DNA of 44,920 bases, from positions 2,502,735-2,547,654 of the forward strand of contig BFEA01000087.1 in NCBI GenBank assembly GCA_003427395.1. The letters are read 5' to 3'. Origin of the DNA: Chara braunii. Taxonomy: Eukaryota > Streptophyta > Charophyceae > Charales > Characeae. The notes beneath the pieces were generated by a model that had not been told where the DNA came from, ran no database searches, and was given only the letters and a program-made list of their open reading frames with translations. Of the stretch, positions 29,512-39,809 are shown one piece after another. How positions within the stretch are numbered: position 1 is the stretch's first letter; every line of letters begins with the position of its first letter. A program made the position numbers and the translations under genes.

Positions 29512-29847
29512 ATGCCGATCGATGTCTACACACCTGATGATGGAGAGAGCTTCTGCTTTGAGGTCTATTTAGACGAGTAGCGAGCAACTCTAATTAGGGT
29601 TGTGAGAGGATGCAACACTAGGCTAGGTAGGCACAACGAGATTGGCATGGTAGAGCACTACCTTGAGCTTATGCGAGCGGCTGCTTTTAGAGCAATTACG
29701 GGTCAGACTAAGATTAGACATCTGTTGGATTGCAAGAGTTCGGATGGCAGGAGAGTGAAGCTGCATGCGAGATACGAGACCATCTTATCTAGACAGCGTC
29801 CTGCAGACAGTCTGGCTGGAGGCACTAGAGGCAGCCCAAGGCAATGA
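29512..29847 (+). pseudogene. Compact element ORF3, unrecognised (one stop)
   Basis: 112 codons with one TAG at 29578-29580. It starts MPIDVYTPDDGESFCFEVYL and continues with a basic, helical part (VEHYLELMRAAAFRAITG). Not a member of the neighbouring paralogous family. Its TGA overlaps the ATG of the next ORF as ATGA at 29844-29847, an arrangement used for termination-reinitiation in polycistronic RNAs. Function unknown. Confidence 0.5.
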
Positions 29848-30059
29848 TACTGGAATGTGAAAACTCTATGTCAATTGCGACTGTGACCATTGGTAGAGGA
29901 TGGTTAGATAGAATGACTAAAGCTGACAACCCCTTCGAGATAGTGAGGCATGATGTTATCACACGGAAGTGCCCGAAAAAGGGTCAGGTTGGAAGACTTA
30001 GTAGGCACTGGAAAGGATTAGACGGATTGAAGATAAAGAAGGATCATGGGGGTCGCTAG
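29844..30059 (+). CDS. Compact element ORF4, small basic protein
   Basis: 71 codons, ATG overlapping the previous stop. It is rich in Lys and Arg toward the C-terminus (KCPKKGQVGRLSRHWKG), consistent with nucleic-acid binding, but there is no recognised motif. The next ATG is 10 bases after its stop. Confidence 0.45.
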   Translation: MILECENSMSIATVTIGRGWLDRMTKADNPFEIVRHDVITRKCPKKGQVGRLSRHWKGLDGLKIKKDHGGR

Positions 30060-30069
30060 GGACTAGGCA

Positions 30070-30492
30070 ATGTCTGGTTACTGTCCGACAATCACGACAA
30101 CATTGGACGTCCTAGTTCCTTTTACCAATGGAGAAACTTTTCCCTACAAGATAGAGCGCTGTGTATCCCTTGAGGAGAGACATGCCCTTGAAAAGGCACA
30201 CATCCTTGTAGTGAAGTTCCTCGACACTGAAGAATATGATATCCGATCCTACGTCCCCTCATTGAGGAAGAAGGGGACAGATCGTGAGTCTCTTCGAAAC
30301 TGGATTAGTAATATAATTGACCAAGAAAATAAAGAATTAGAGAGGAAAGGGATAAAAGTAGTTAGTGACTTAACACCGATTGTGTTTGATCGGTTTTCCG
30401 AGCCCCATCTGCCAGAAAGCTTTACTGACGACAGAAACTGAAAACCAATTTTAAATGCAATCCTAAGAGAGAAAAGGTTCAGGAAGAAGTAA
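30070..30492 (+). pseudogene. Compact element ORF5, paralogous family member 3 (one stop)
   Basis: 140 codons with one TGA at 30439-30441, exactly where members 1 and 2 have Trp in the DGxxW motif. Landmarks: FPYKIERCVSLEE, VKFLDTEEYDIRSYV, ERKGIKVVSDLTP, PHLPESFTDDRN, KPILNAILRE. The frame continues after the TGA to a TAA at 30490-30492. The gag ATG follows after 22 bases. Confidence 0.65.
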
Positions 30493-30514
30493 GAGCTTAA
30501 CTAGTAAGCTAGAC

Positions 30515-31530
30515 ATGATGGTCAAAGGACCGAATGCACGGCGAAGCCGTGTTAGTTCCTTCGTTGGGGACGGAGAAGTGATCACTACCACGGTTCTTCG
30601 AAAGATATTGAATCGAATAGAGGCCGTGAAGACCGGGATGAATACTATGAATGTCCGACTAGACCTTCCGAGAGCTAAGGTACCTCTAGAGAACATACCC
30701 TTCTTTGATGGAACCAAGGTTAAGGAGTTCCTGAAGGACTATGATGTCTTTGGTATGAGCCATGATTGGTCGGATAAACAAAAGTTGAAAGCTCTGCTAG
30801 CGTATATTGAACCTAAGATGAGGGTGTCGGTGATAAAAAGGACACAAGGACTGACAACATGGACGGACGTGAGACAAAAGATGTTGGAAGAATACGCCAA
30901 GTATGCCATGCAAAATTTGTTGAATGTACGACGCTCCATGTACGCTACCCTCGATCAATTCCTAGAGGATTTTGAGAGGGTTGCGCGGAGAATACCCTTC
31001 CAAGACGAGGCACAAAAATGCCATGTCCTGCTGACTAACTTCGCAGAGGATGAAAGGAAGAGTGTGTAAGTCGCGCTGCCCATTATCCTCTAAACTAGAA
31101 AGAAGTGGTTGAGATGGTCTCTGAGCTGCCTTCCGTGCCTTACCGAAAGTGATATTTGGAACAGATGAAAGCAATCACTAGTGCAAGAGAGGGAAATGTT
31201 GAGGCAACTGCGGGAGGAAACTTGAAGGTCGAGGAGATCCTTCGTCTTCTCGTTAAGTTTGGTAGCTTCGAGAAGTTAACATTTTCTACCCCAGCAACTC
31301 AAGCCCTAGTTGAAGCCGAAGAAGATAAGGAAGAAAGGAAGAAGGAGAAGCAAAAGGAAGAGAGTGAGAGTGAGAGCGAAAACAATGATGATGATAACGT
31401 TAGGCAAAGGAGAAAGGAAAGACGAAAGATGAAGCGCAACCGGGATTAGAAGAAGGATAATAAGAACCGAGATTGACAAAGGAGAGATGACGCCATCCGA
31501 TGTTATTATTATGACGAGGAAGGCCATACT
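30515..31530 (+). pseudogene. Retrotransposon gag with broken zinc knuckle
   Basis: The first part (30515-31069, 184 codons) has IPFFDGTKVKEFLKDYDVF, then a Trp-containing helix (DWSDKQKLKALLAYIEPKMR) and TTWTDVRQKMLEEYAKY, the order of the Retrotrans_gag capsid domain of Ty3-type elements. After stops near 31067 and a frame change, a second part from about 31156 has KVEEILRLLVKFGSFEKL, an acidic/Lys-rich linker and RCYYYDEEGHTPTR. That is a CCHC zinc knuckle (C-x2-C-x4-H-x4-C) with the second Cys changed to Tyr; the last Cys is lost because the sequence switches to module B at 31539. No protease, reverse transcriptase or integrase follows in the window. Confidence 0.7.
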
Positions 31531-31538
31531 CCAACCCG

Positions 31539-31886
31539 GTTATCGAGCGCATCGGTCCGACACCACACAGGGCAATGCGAGACCCTCCCGGCCTCGTCAC
31601 GCAGGAGTTGGTCAGTTCCTTCGTCGCGCATATACATGGAGCTTCCGCAAGCTGCTCCGGCCGAGTGCACCAGCCATACCTCTCGCGAGCCCCTACGACA
31701 GGATAGGGCCTACACGAGGCACGACTTACATCCACCTTACGGGAGTTGTCACCTCCCTTCGGTGGGCATATTTCCGTCGAGCTACCAGTCCACAGTACGA
31801 AAGCTAATCGGTTGCAATCGCAGAATGCAAACCGACATCTTGGGGGGCTGAGGTCTCAAGCGCGACTTGTCGCCGGTCGACTAGGA
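31539..31886 (+). other. Structured module B (homologue of module A)
   Basis: It begins GTTATCGAGCGCATCGG inside the gag zinc knuckle and ends CGGTCGACTAGGA. Stem-loops: AGCTT/AAGCT around CCGC, CTCG/CGAG, CCCTA/TAGGG around CGACAGGA, CCC/GGG near 31756, and CGGTTGCA/TGCAAACCG around ATCGCAGA. Blocks shared in order with 11093-11539 are listed there. Both modules follow a gag-like ORF of a different element class, either by insertion preference or because the module belongs between gag and a lost pol. The former reading needs target-site evidence, which I could not find. Confidence 0.5.
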
Positions 31887-33085
31887 TGCATCCCACACGC
31901 CACGCGCACACCACTATAAAGAACATAAAAGTAAACGCACACACACACACACACACGTACCATATACTTATACAGAACGACATTGGACAAACAATGCGAC
32001 AACACTTCTAGTCCCTTAGTAGCTATCACATAACTCGTTCGACGCTCAAGTGTCGGCTGACACGCGCCTTGAGGGTTAATCTCTCGACGTTGGACAACTG
32101 CCAAGTGCGGTTGAAAACCACACCCTCTTTTGCCCCCTGCGGAGAGTAGGTGGTATACAGGTTCATACGTGTGGTGTCAATTGTCTCTTATGGCCCTGAA
32201 GACCAACTCCATCATCTAGGGCCTGAAAATAAGTCAAGGGGTTTGACTTTGATGGTTTCCACGGACTACAACGTCCAACCATAGAAACTTTAAGAAGCAA
32301 AGGATGAAAGAGAAAAATCTCATTTGCCTCAAAAACATAATATGGTTATCCCTTACGCGTTGTCCGAGTAGGCCGCGCGAAACACTCGATGCATATATGT
32401 TTACATATGTAGAGGGTTATTAATATAGGACGATCACTTCTCACTGTCACAGTGGGTCTCCTCTCAGCCATATATATATGTATGTGAGCGCAGACAGTCT
32501 AATCCAAAGTCCAAATCACCAAACATACCTGCAATCACATCAAAGATTCAACCAAAAAGTTTATACACTACACGGAGTCAACTTCAATCATTCTCTGCAC
32601 TCACACCCCTTGTTTTTTGTCATACAAACCTCACTCTTGTGCAACTCCTCAAAATAAAATAATCAGTTATTTTCTTTAAATGACCATTCAAAATAAAGTC
32701 CAGGCGAAAACACAACAAAACAGTTTAAATCACAAGGTTAATGCCTTTAGGTTGAGTGGCAGGAGTGAATTGAAGTTGAATCGTAGACCGATGAATCGAC
32801 AACCGACCTGTTATCAATGATAACAGAAGATGATCCTCGTAGGATCAAGCTGAATCTAGCCAAAATCCTGAATCAATCGATCAAGAAGACCTGTAACAGA
32901 AGACGGGTCAATCCCCAAGCTAAATCTATAAGTCCATGGAGAATAATCCTCATATCTCAATCTCACTCAAATCATCATAATTAACTAAGTCTAAGTCTAC
33001 CTCTAAGCAAGTGTCAAAAGAAAGGTAGACCTTGACAAAATCTCCTCTATCCACAGTGGATTTTCCAGGTTTGTCACCTGTCAAA
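31887..33085. other. No gene recognised
   Basis: A (CA)n run of about 10 units at 31938-31957, short TA-rich runs near 32395 and 32470, and AT-rich sequence. No reading frame with a recognisable motif. Confidence 0.4.
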
Positions 33086-33400
33086 ATATAATCTAACTCC
33101 TTTAAACTAAGGAAATTTCAGCAACGCTTCCCGTAGGAAAAGTGTCTTTTCAGAATTTATATCAGCCCGAATATGAAAGCAGAAATAGTCTCTAACTCCC
33201 TGAACTAGCAAAAATTTAGACAGCACTCCCTTTAGAAAATGGGACTTTCCAGATTCTTACTAAGCCATATAAATTTAGAGAAGTTGAACTTTAAAAAGTC
33301 AAAATTTGACTAACTCCTTGGATTTGCAGAAATTTCGGCAGCGCTTCCCGCAGAGAAAGTAGCTTACCAAAATTGATACAAAGCCAAGTATAACAAAAGA
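33086..33400. repeat. Degenerate tandem repeat, about 105 bp, three units
   Basis: Each unit has CTAACTCC, GCAGAAATTTCGGCAGCGCT-like, TCCCG and an A-rich part ending AAGCC. Units begin near 33089, 33194 and 33309. Small stems close around the CCC (TTCC/GGAA around CGTA in unit 1; TCCC/GGGA in unit 2). Confidence 0.6.
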
Positions 33401-33672
33401 TCCCAGAAAATGCGAGAATTGATCTAGGTAAAAAAACTTAGCTCAGAGAATGCAGGAATTGAAACTAACTCCTATAGCTCTAGCACGTGACAAACAACTA
33501 AAACAACTTCCTATCAAACCGAAACTCAGACAAAGTAGTAATCGCACTTAGTCACATGCAGGCCAAACCACAAAGGTAACTACTCTCACCATCCCCAAGT
33601 CAACATAGACAAACAATAGTTCGTAGTCTTTCAGTGATTTATCCCTTTGTACCCAGCTTACATAAGGCATAA

Positions 33673-34460
33673 AGCTAGACCACCCAAACTTATGGAACAT
33701 GTCTAGCTCAGCCATAAAGTATACACAAACACAGGGCACAACAACTTTTCTCTTCTTTGGGTATATGACTAGGCCACCCTAGTCGCCCTCAACTGTTTAA
33801 GTATCCAATATTTATATAATTATATGCACTTAGTCTTTTGAGGTAGCATATAACTGAACCGATCACCTTCAGCTCAAGATTTAGCCTTCCCCTTCATACC
33901 CCAATTTTATTTCTAATTAGTACTCTCTTCAGTTTGTGATAAGGCCATAGTCAAACCATCCAAACTTATGAAACCCTGTCTGACTAGCCTGTTCAAAAAA
34001 TAGTAATAGAATATAGCCAAATTATAACCTTTGGGTTCCTGCATGTGCGAGGCTTTGAGTTAGACCACCTGGACTTACAGAACAGTCTGACTCTCTGCCT
34101 GATTCGTTCCTCTCTGATTCAACTTGTGCGAGGCATTAGGCTAGACCACCTAAACTTATAGAATGATTTGCCCTCTGTCAAACTTACTCCCTCAGAATAA
34201 AAGCAGGAAGAGGCTGAGCCTCCTAAACTTATAGAATGGCTCAGACCTCCTCGTTCAGAACCAAATAAACAACGAAAACCTTAAAATAAACAAGGCAAGT
34301 AAGGCACATGAACTTACAGAATGCACTTGGGCCCTGAAAAAGTCAATCACAACTAGCCCTCGCAAGTCAAAGCAACCAAAACACCTAAACTTATAGAATG
34401 GCATGATTCTCAAAGCAGTCTCACATCACTGGGTCTCCACAAACTTATGAGGACTTCCCA
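33673..34460 (+). repeat. Array of hairpins with one conserved loop and covarying stems
   Basis: The loop consensus CACCTAAACTTATAGAAT recurs at 33681, 33957, 34066, 34147, 34221, 34306, 34383 and 34439. The flanking arms differ but pair: AGCTAGAC/GTCTAGCT; TAGTCAAAC/GTCTGACTA (one mismatch); GAGTTAGAC/GTCTGACTC (one G-U); AGG-CTGAGCC/GGCTCAG-CCT; CAAGT/ACTTG; TGGG...TCC/GGA...CCCA. The fourth is partial and the seventh unpaired. A related stem, GACTAGG/CCTAGTC around CCAC, is at 33767-33784. Spacing runs from 54 to 276 bases. A fixed loop on changing stems is what selection on RNA structure leaves, and it is unlike ordinary satellite decay. No protein frame spans the array. Confidence 0.7.
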
Positions 34461-34741
34461 ATCTTAATGACCCAGTCAAACCTTAAAGCAATACTGCCTT
34501 CCTCCCAGACTTCCCCCAGATGCGTTCCCTTTTTACAATCTGCTTTAAGTCAAACAACAAAACTGAAACTGAAATTGCACAAGCATTCCTTTACTTAGTC
34601 TGAGTTTGTGTCTTGAAAGTTAAACACAAAGTCAACGATAAAATATATGCAGTATACTCAGTCAAAACACAACGGGTAGTACAGATAGGAGCTATAATCT
34701 GGGTTTATAGAGGGAAGACGAAGTCATTACCCCTCAATTCC

Positions 34742-34847
34742 CTGCCTCCAGAACTCCTCATGAGTTCCGGCAGAGCTCCCGCAATCGGTGGGCAGACTCC
34801 CCACAAAGTCTTGCTGCGGTCCTACGGGTTGCAATCCCGCCTGCCGC
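34742..34847 (+). other. Nested GC-rich stem-loops
   Basis: CTGCC-GAACTC/GAGTTC-GGCAG (34742-34773), GTGGG/CCCAC (34788-34804), and GCGG...CGGG/CCCG...CCGC (34816-34847). The last holds GGGTTGCAATCCC, which resembles a tRNA T arm without the rest of a cloverleaf. Confidence 0.55.
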
Positions 34848-36199
34848 CTTCCTCTCAGAACAAGATCATACTTAGAGTAAGAAAGATAGAAGGAGGGGTT
34901 TCAGACTTTCGAGATACAAGAGAGAGACTGACTTAACTCCCAGGAGAGGGCCTTGTGATCTTCAATCGCTTGAGGGCCCCGCAATGATGGTTAAAACACG
35001 ACGGCAACTTGGTCACCCTGAAGTCAAAGTGTAAGTTGTTGACTCTCTGGCAACTCCCCAAGTCGTAGCAGTAATCCCCTCTAAGTCTTTGATCACCCCC
35101 TTTTACGCCATATTGTTGTCTCCCCCGTTGAAGCTGCAGCCACGCGGCCCAAAACATCCGTACTCAAACAGTGCACACTTTGCGTGCTCTATTTCGACAT
35201 ATAAAGGCACACGGCGAATCATGCAGCGAAGCGCAGTGGAAACAAAGTAATCCCGGTAATGCAGCGAACATATGGCAGCTTGCACGATCGTACCAGCAAC
35301 AGTCCAACAATTCGCAGTAAACATAGCAACTGCCTATATGAACAACGCGCAGGAGCCTTAGCAATCGCGGCATGCATCACAAGGCATGACATTGGCAGCC
35401 GCGGACCAACTGTGTCTAATCACCTGACGGGCCATAGCAAAAGTTAGCCCTCCTCGCCAGTCGAGAACGACCTTGCACCTCTTCCCTCCATCGAGTGGGC
35501 AGCGTACTGCTAATCAGGTCAGCCTTGCGGCTCTCCCCTTTCATGTTACAACAAAATAGTAATGCGGTCCTGTCGATTATGCAGCAGGCGGGTCGCATGC
35601 AGTTGCTTACTGTGTAACCCTCACTAAGTTGCGATTCGTACCCCTTCCCGACTGGACTCAGGCTGCCTCCCCCAGCTGAGTGAGCTGCCTGCTGGTCTGT
35701 AATCTTGAAGCGGGGCACACGGCACCAGTGACAAAGCAGCCAGCTCGCAGGGGTACACCGGCGGTAAGCACGACAGGCACGGCTGGTGATGGGCAGCACA
35801 ACGACGAAACAGCGAAGCGCAAGATGACCCCCATAACACGGCCCCACCGCACAACGAGTGCATCCTCCTACAAAGAACTGCATGCCGAACATGTGGGATA
35901 CAGGAAGCGGGGCGATGACAGAGTTCAGTCGAGGATGCCCGTGCATCCAACACGGAGCAAAACAACACATTGGCCAACTCACTTCACGATTGAACCCCGG
36001 AGGTTGTCGGCTCCTACCACCCGCTGAGTCAGGGAGTCACTCCTACAAGCATATGCCATCTCCTATAGGCAACATAGACATCCCAACCCGAGCGGTCCCC
36101 ATCTCAATGTGCCTGGCCCATAATGGCGGTAAGGTTCGCTGGCGTGATCATCCATTTCGTCATTGATTCTCTCCAGGTATGTGCGTCGCCAATATAGTG

Positions 36200-36203
<4 letters not shown>
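34848..36203. other. No gene recognised
   Basis: GC-balanced sequence. The minus-strand frame of 188 codons at 35416-35982 is Cys-rich with no motif order and is probably spurious. On the minus strand near 35990-36020 GGTAGGAGCC and GGGGTTCAATCG look like worn pol III boxes, but the spacing is short. Confidence 0.4.

Positions 36204-36261
<58 letters not shown>
36204..36261. repeat. (CT)n microsatellite 5
   Basis: About 29 CT units ending CTGCAGT, the same junction as at 16904. Confidence 0.95.
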
Positions 36262-36264
<3 letters not shown>

Positions 36265-36480
36265 GTAGGATGAGCGAAGTTAGAGTGAATCTTCCGCCGG
36301 ATCGTGGGCCGGATGCATTCGAGGACCGACATAGGCTGCACATGTAACTCTCCTTTCCTTTTTCTATGTCGTCTTTCATTACTCTCGTTCATCTCACTTT
36401 CCCCCTCTTATCCGTAGGATGAGCAAGCCAAAATGAACCTTCCGCCAGAACACAGGAGGGTACATCATCCCCTGCCTGTT
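36262..36480. repeat. Degenerate direct repeat, period about 149 bp
   Basis: GTAGGATGAGC then GTGAATCTTCCGCCGGA at 36265, and GTAGGATGAGCAAGCC then ATGAACCTTCCGCCAGA at 36414. Confidence 0.7.
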
Positions 36481-36482
36481 CC

Positions 36483-36592
36483 GATTCAAGGCCTAAGTAG
36501 GCTAGGAAGCTCATTTTCTTTTTGGGCCACGTGATTTGACTCTGTGCCAGGGCTTGACGTCGGACTCTCGGCTGAAGGTGGCTTATCAGACC
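36483..36592 (-). repeat. 110-bp repeat, copy 2 (inverted)
   Basis: Reverse complement of 20004-20113 with one difference by eye. Confidence 0.85.
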
Positions 36593-36607
36593 TGCCAGTG
36601 TGTTTTG

Positions 36608-37012
36608 ACATCCTGGTTGGTCTTGTCCCGTCGTTTGGCCTGTAGTTGGCGGGGGCGGAACTTGCATGTGGGACTTGTCATCTAGGATTGTCATTTAGGA
36701 TTTGTTTTAATTTTGTTTGCTTCGATTTTGTTATTGGGCATCCTGGTTGGTTGTTTCCCGTTGTTCNGCCTTTTGAGCGCGGGGCGGTGCTTGTATGTGG
36801 GAATCGTCATCTGGGATTGTCTTCTTTTTTAAGTTGTCACACTGTGATCAAGCGCGCAGGAGCCTTTCTTTATTTTCTTTGTAGATAAGAATGTTTTGAT
36901 ATCCTGTTTGGTCTCGTCTCGTCGTTTGGCCTGTGAGTTGCGGGGCGGTGCTTGCATGTGGGACGTGTCATCCGGGATTTGTTTTGTTGCCCCCTGTTCT
37001 GTATTATTTGGT
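36608..37012 (+). repeat. Tandem repeat, three units of about 110-160 bp
   Basis: Each unit starts CATCCTGGTTGGTCTTGTCC-like and continues CCGTCGTTTGGCCTG, GCGGGGCGGTGCTTGCATG and TGGGACTTGTCATCTGGGAT. Starts are near 36608, 36738 and 36899. An N at 36767 lies in unit 2. Confidence 0.8.
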
Positions 37013-37438
37013 TGTTCCCTTCCTCTTTTCTTTGCCTCTTTGCCTTCTGGCTGTGTGCAAGTGGGTCGATATGACACACGGGGGTGGGGGCAGCCGCCGC
37101 TCAACCTACATCCACGTGGGCGGCCTTGTACGCAAGAGGTTATGAACAGGGGGCGTTATAAGGAAGAAGATAAAAAATTGAAATTAATATTCCCTGGTTT
37201 TCTTTTCTCCTTTTTTCTTTTTTTTTCGCATTTGCGCTTTGATATTCTTGTGACAATATATATATACAGAAGGCCTTTGAAAGCCCACTGGGCCCTGTTA
37301 TGAGCAAGGTCGGCCGCCCTAAGTGAAGGCAGGCCCGACCGAGGCCTATTTTGGACTACTTCGCAACTGGGGAAAATTCAGGCAGTTGCGCAGCGCCTGT
37401 TGGTTGGAAGCGCCCAGGCCCAGACTGCCTTTTATTGT

Positions 37439-37485
37439 GTAGAATAGGTATAAAATTGTCATATTTTACGACCGTACGTCTGTGC
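37439..37485 (+). repeat. 47-bp identical repeat, copy 2
   Basis: Identical to 20147-20193, same orientation, although the neighbouring 110-bp repeat is inverted here. Confidence 0.9.
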
Positions 37486-37559
37486 AACACGCAGCTCCTG
37501 CCTCCCACCACGCCAATTCAAAAGCTTCACGGCGAAATCCGACCCCACCACTAGGCTCG

Positions 37560-38400
37560 CAACACCCCAAAACCTCGATTTCGCCTCCCCGCTTGCCCGA
37601 TTCCGTCAGGGAACGGGTGGATAAGCTTCTTTCTCCGTTGCTCCTCCCCCTCTCCTGATTTTATCCGCGCACTCCATTTTCTTAGTAGCTCCTGATCTAC
37701 TACCCTTTAGCTAAAACTAACTTCGAATTTGGATTCGCCCTGTCTAAAAACCTCTACTACGAAACTTTCCGTGTTTGATTCTATTACGGATCAAGCAAGT
37801 TACTAACATTCTCCTCCGCCATATCCCCTGTTAGCCCTTGCCATCTCCGATTTCGGCCTGTATGCACCTGGCACGATTCTGCGCTAGGGTTCATTCCCCC
37901 TTCTTATTCTTCCCAGACTTACTCTACTTCCACAGCCGGAATCACGAGCAGCACAACTTTACGCCCGACCTTCGTCCGATTCCGCTCCCCTTCTTCCGAT
38001 CTCCGCCATAGCTCGGCGTACTAACCTTTCCCCCTAACTTCTATTATACTAATCTACTACTAAAACTAACACCACCGCTGTGGTCGCCCGGGGCTAAAAC
38101 CCCGATCCAGGTTCTTACCTTGCTCGATTCCATTAGGAATCGAGCGCAGTACTCGTTTCTAACTCCGTCCAGCCCATCTCTCCACCATCTCATCCTTGAA
38201 TGCACTTCAGCACGAATTCTCGTCGGATTCACTTTTCACATTCCTTCCACACTCTCTCACTTACGCCCTTTGCCTTCACCAGGTCGGCGCTGCTTTCCAT
38301 AGCGCAGCAGGCCGGTCCCGGTTCTCCCTTCCGTTTGTACTACTCCGTCGGCCTCGCCACTATCGCTAGTGCAATACCCATGCCGCACCCGCTGCTTGCA
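37560..38400 (+). repeat. Degenerate tandem repeat (about 348 bp) with covarying hairpins
   Basis: Two units align over CTACTACC...CTAAAACTAAC, CGCCC, CTAAAAACC and GATTC(C/T). Hairpin A: CGAAT/ATTCG (37724-37737) in one, ACCAC/GTGGT (38071-38084) at the same place in the other, both followed by CGCCC. Hairpin C: TTTGATTC/GGATCAAG (37774-37795) and GCTCGATTCC/GGAATCGAGC (38122-38145). A third, truncated unit has CCCGATTCC/GGGAACGGG (37596-37617). CGGGG/CCCCG (38089-38104) exists only in the later unit. Arms change together while flanks stay alike. Confidence 0.65.
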
Positions 38401-39600
38401 TCTCGTTGCCTTGCCTCCCCGGCCTCCACGCTCCGCTCCACTTGCTGTTGCTCAATGCAAACCGGTCGGACCCGCCGTCCAGGCTTAGAAATGCTTCGTT
38501 GCTCCCCCCTTTGTCGAGCGGCACTGAGCCGCGACTACAGATGCTCATAGGGGGAGGGGACTGGGGGAAAGACACAGTGACTGGCCCACGGAAGGCGCCC
38601 GACCCTGATGCCACTTGCTGGTGCCTGCCCGTATCGCCCTTGTTGGCGGCCTGAGCACGAGCGTGGCTGCTACGGGGCTTCCTGCAAATACAACACACCC
38701 CCACGCGGCCCCACCGACCCCAAACCATAGGTACACTCGACATTACCAGCCATTTTTCCTTAGTTGCAATTACAACTCAAGCCTTGGCCGCGCCCCGTTC
38801 TCAGCAACGACGTAATAGAGGACCTTCGCCAGTATCCCAACCACGTGGACCCGTCAGTCGGGGCACACACTCAAGACCCCCGGCTGCCGTGAAGGCCATT
38901 AAGCCCGGCGTTGCGTCCGGGTCAACGACACGCCTGGGTATGCCGGAAAAAAAAATTAGAAATACGGTGCAAAAAAAATGAATTACTTAGCAAGTGTCAC
39001 CACCGATCGGACGCCGCAGACGGCAGAACCAAGGGGGATAGCCCCGCCGGGCCCTCAACCCTTTGGTGTCCTACGCGCCATTCTGATCTCCTCGCGTTGC
39101 CGCCGCTCGATCTCGATCCCTAAATCTCCCTGATGAAAGTCCGACGTTGTAACCCATAGCGCTAGGCCCAAGGCTGGGCCTAACTTTGACTAACACCTAA
39201 ATAAAACAAATACTGTGTGATGCACAGATCTACTGAAACGTTTTAAACCCACACATCGGCCTATCAACCGAACTCGCATCCGTCAACCTTTCGCGCCCAC
39301 TGTGGCACTATACCAACCATGCTGCCGTTGACGTCGTCCTCTGTACGCATGGGCAAGTCACAGGTAAGCGCATCAATCAAGGGACAAAAACTTTTTAAAT
39401 CCTAGTCTAATCAGAAAATACAAATTTTGTCGGCGACCAACACCGGTTTTCACAATCATCAATCAAAAAGTTAAAAAAAGGATCACGCTCGCCTCAAATC
39501 CGCGCGCCCACACACTCTCTTCTCTCGTAAATCATTCAGCCTAACGTAACCCACAGCCGCGACTAGCACGGTATACTTAATCTTTAAATCAAACTTATTT
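38401..39600. other. GC-rich sequence, no gene recognised
   Basis: Proline- and arginine-rich frames in all registers, with no motif and no codon-use contrast that I can argue. No repeat unit seen. Confidence 0.35.
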
Positions 39601-39626
39601 TATGTCACCTGCAAAAACCAGGGCGG

Positions 39627-39655
39627 ATACCCTTGTAAGGGTATTCACACCGACA
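39627..39655 (+). other. Stem-loop with GATACCCTTGT motif, copy 2
   Basis: ATACCCTT/AAGGGTAT (39627-39644) followed by CACCGACAGC. It matches 20408-20440 in motif and position. Confidence 0.5.
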
Positions 39656-39809
39656 GCTTATCGGACCATATTAAGCGACGTCCCCTTCGCTTCGCCAAAG
39701 TAGAAAGCTACAAATCCATCCAACTCAAAATGCTGACGAGAAAGGAACCAATCCGATTAGTCGACAGACTCAGGGTTAAGGCCTCCAACAATCTAAGCCC
39801 TTATAACTA

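Noticed and set aside
35416-35982. 188-codon minus-strand reading frame
   Set aside because: Cys- and Pro-rich by composition, overlapped by other long frames in every register, with no ordered motif.
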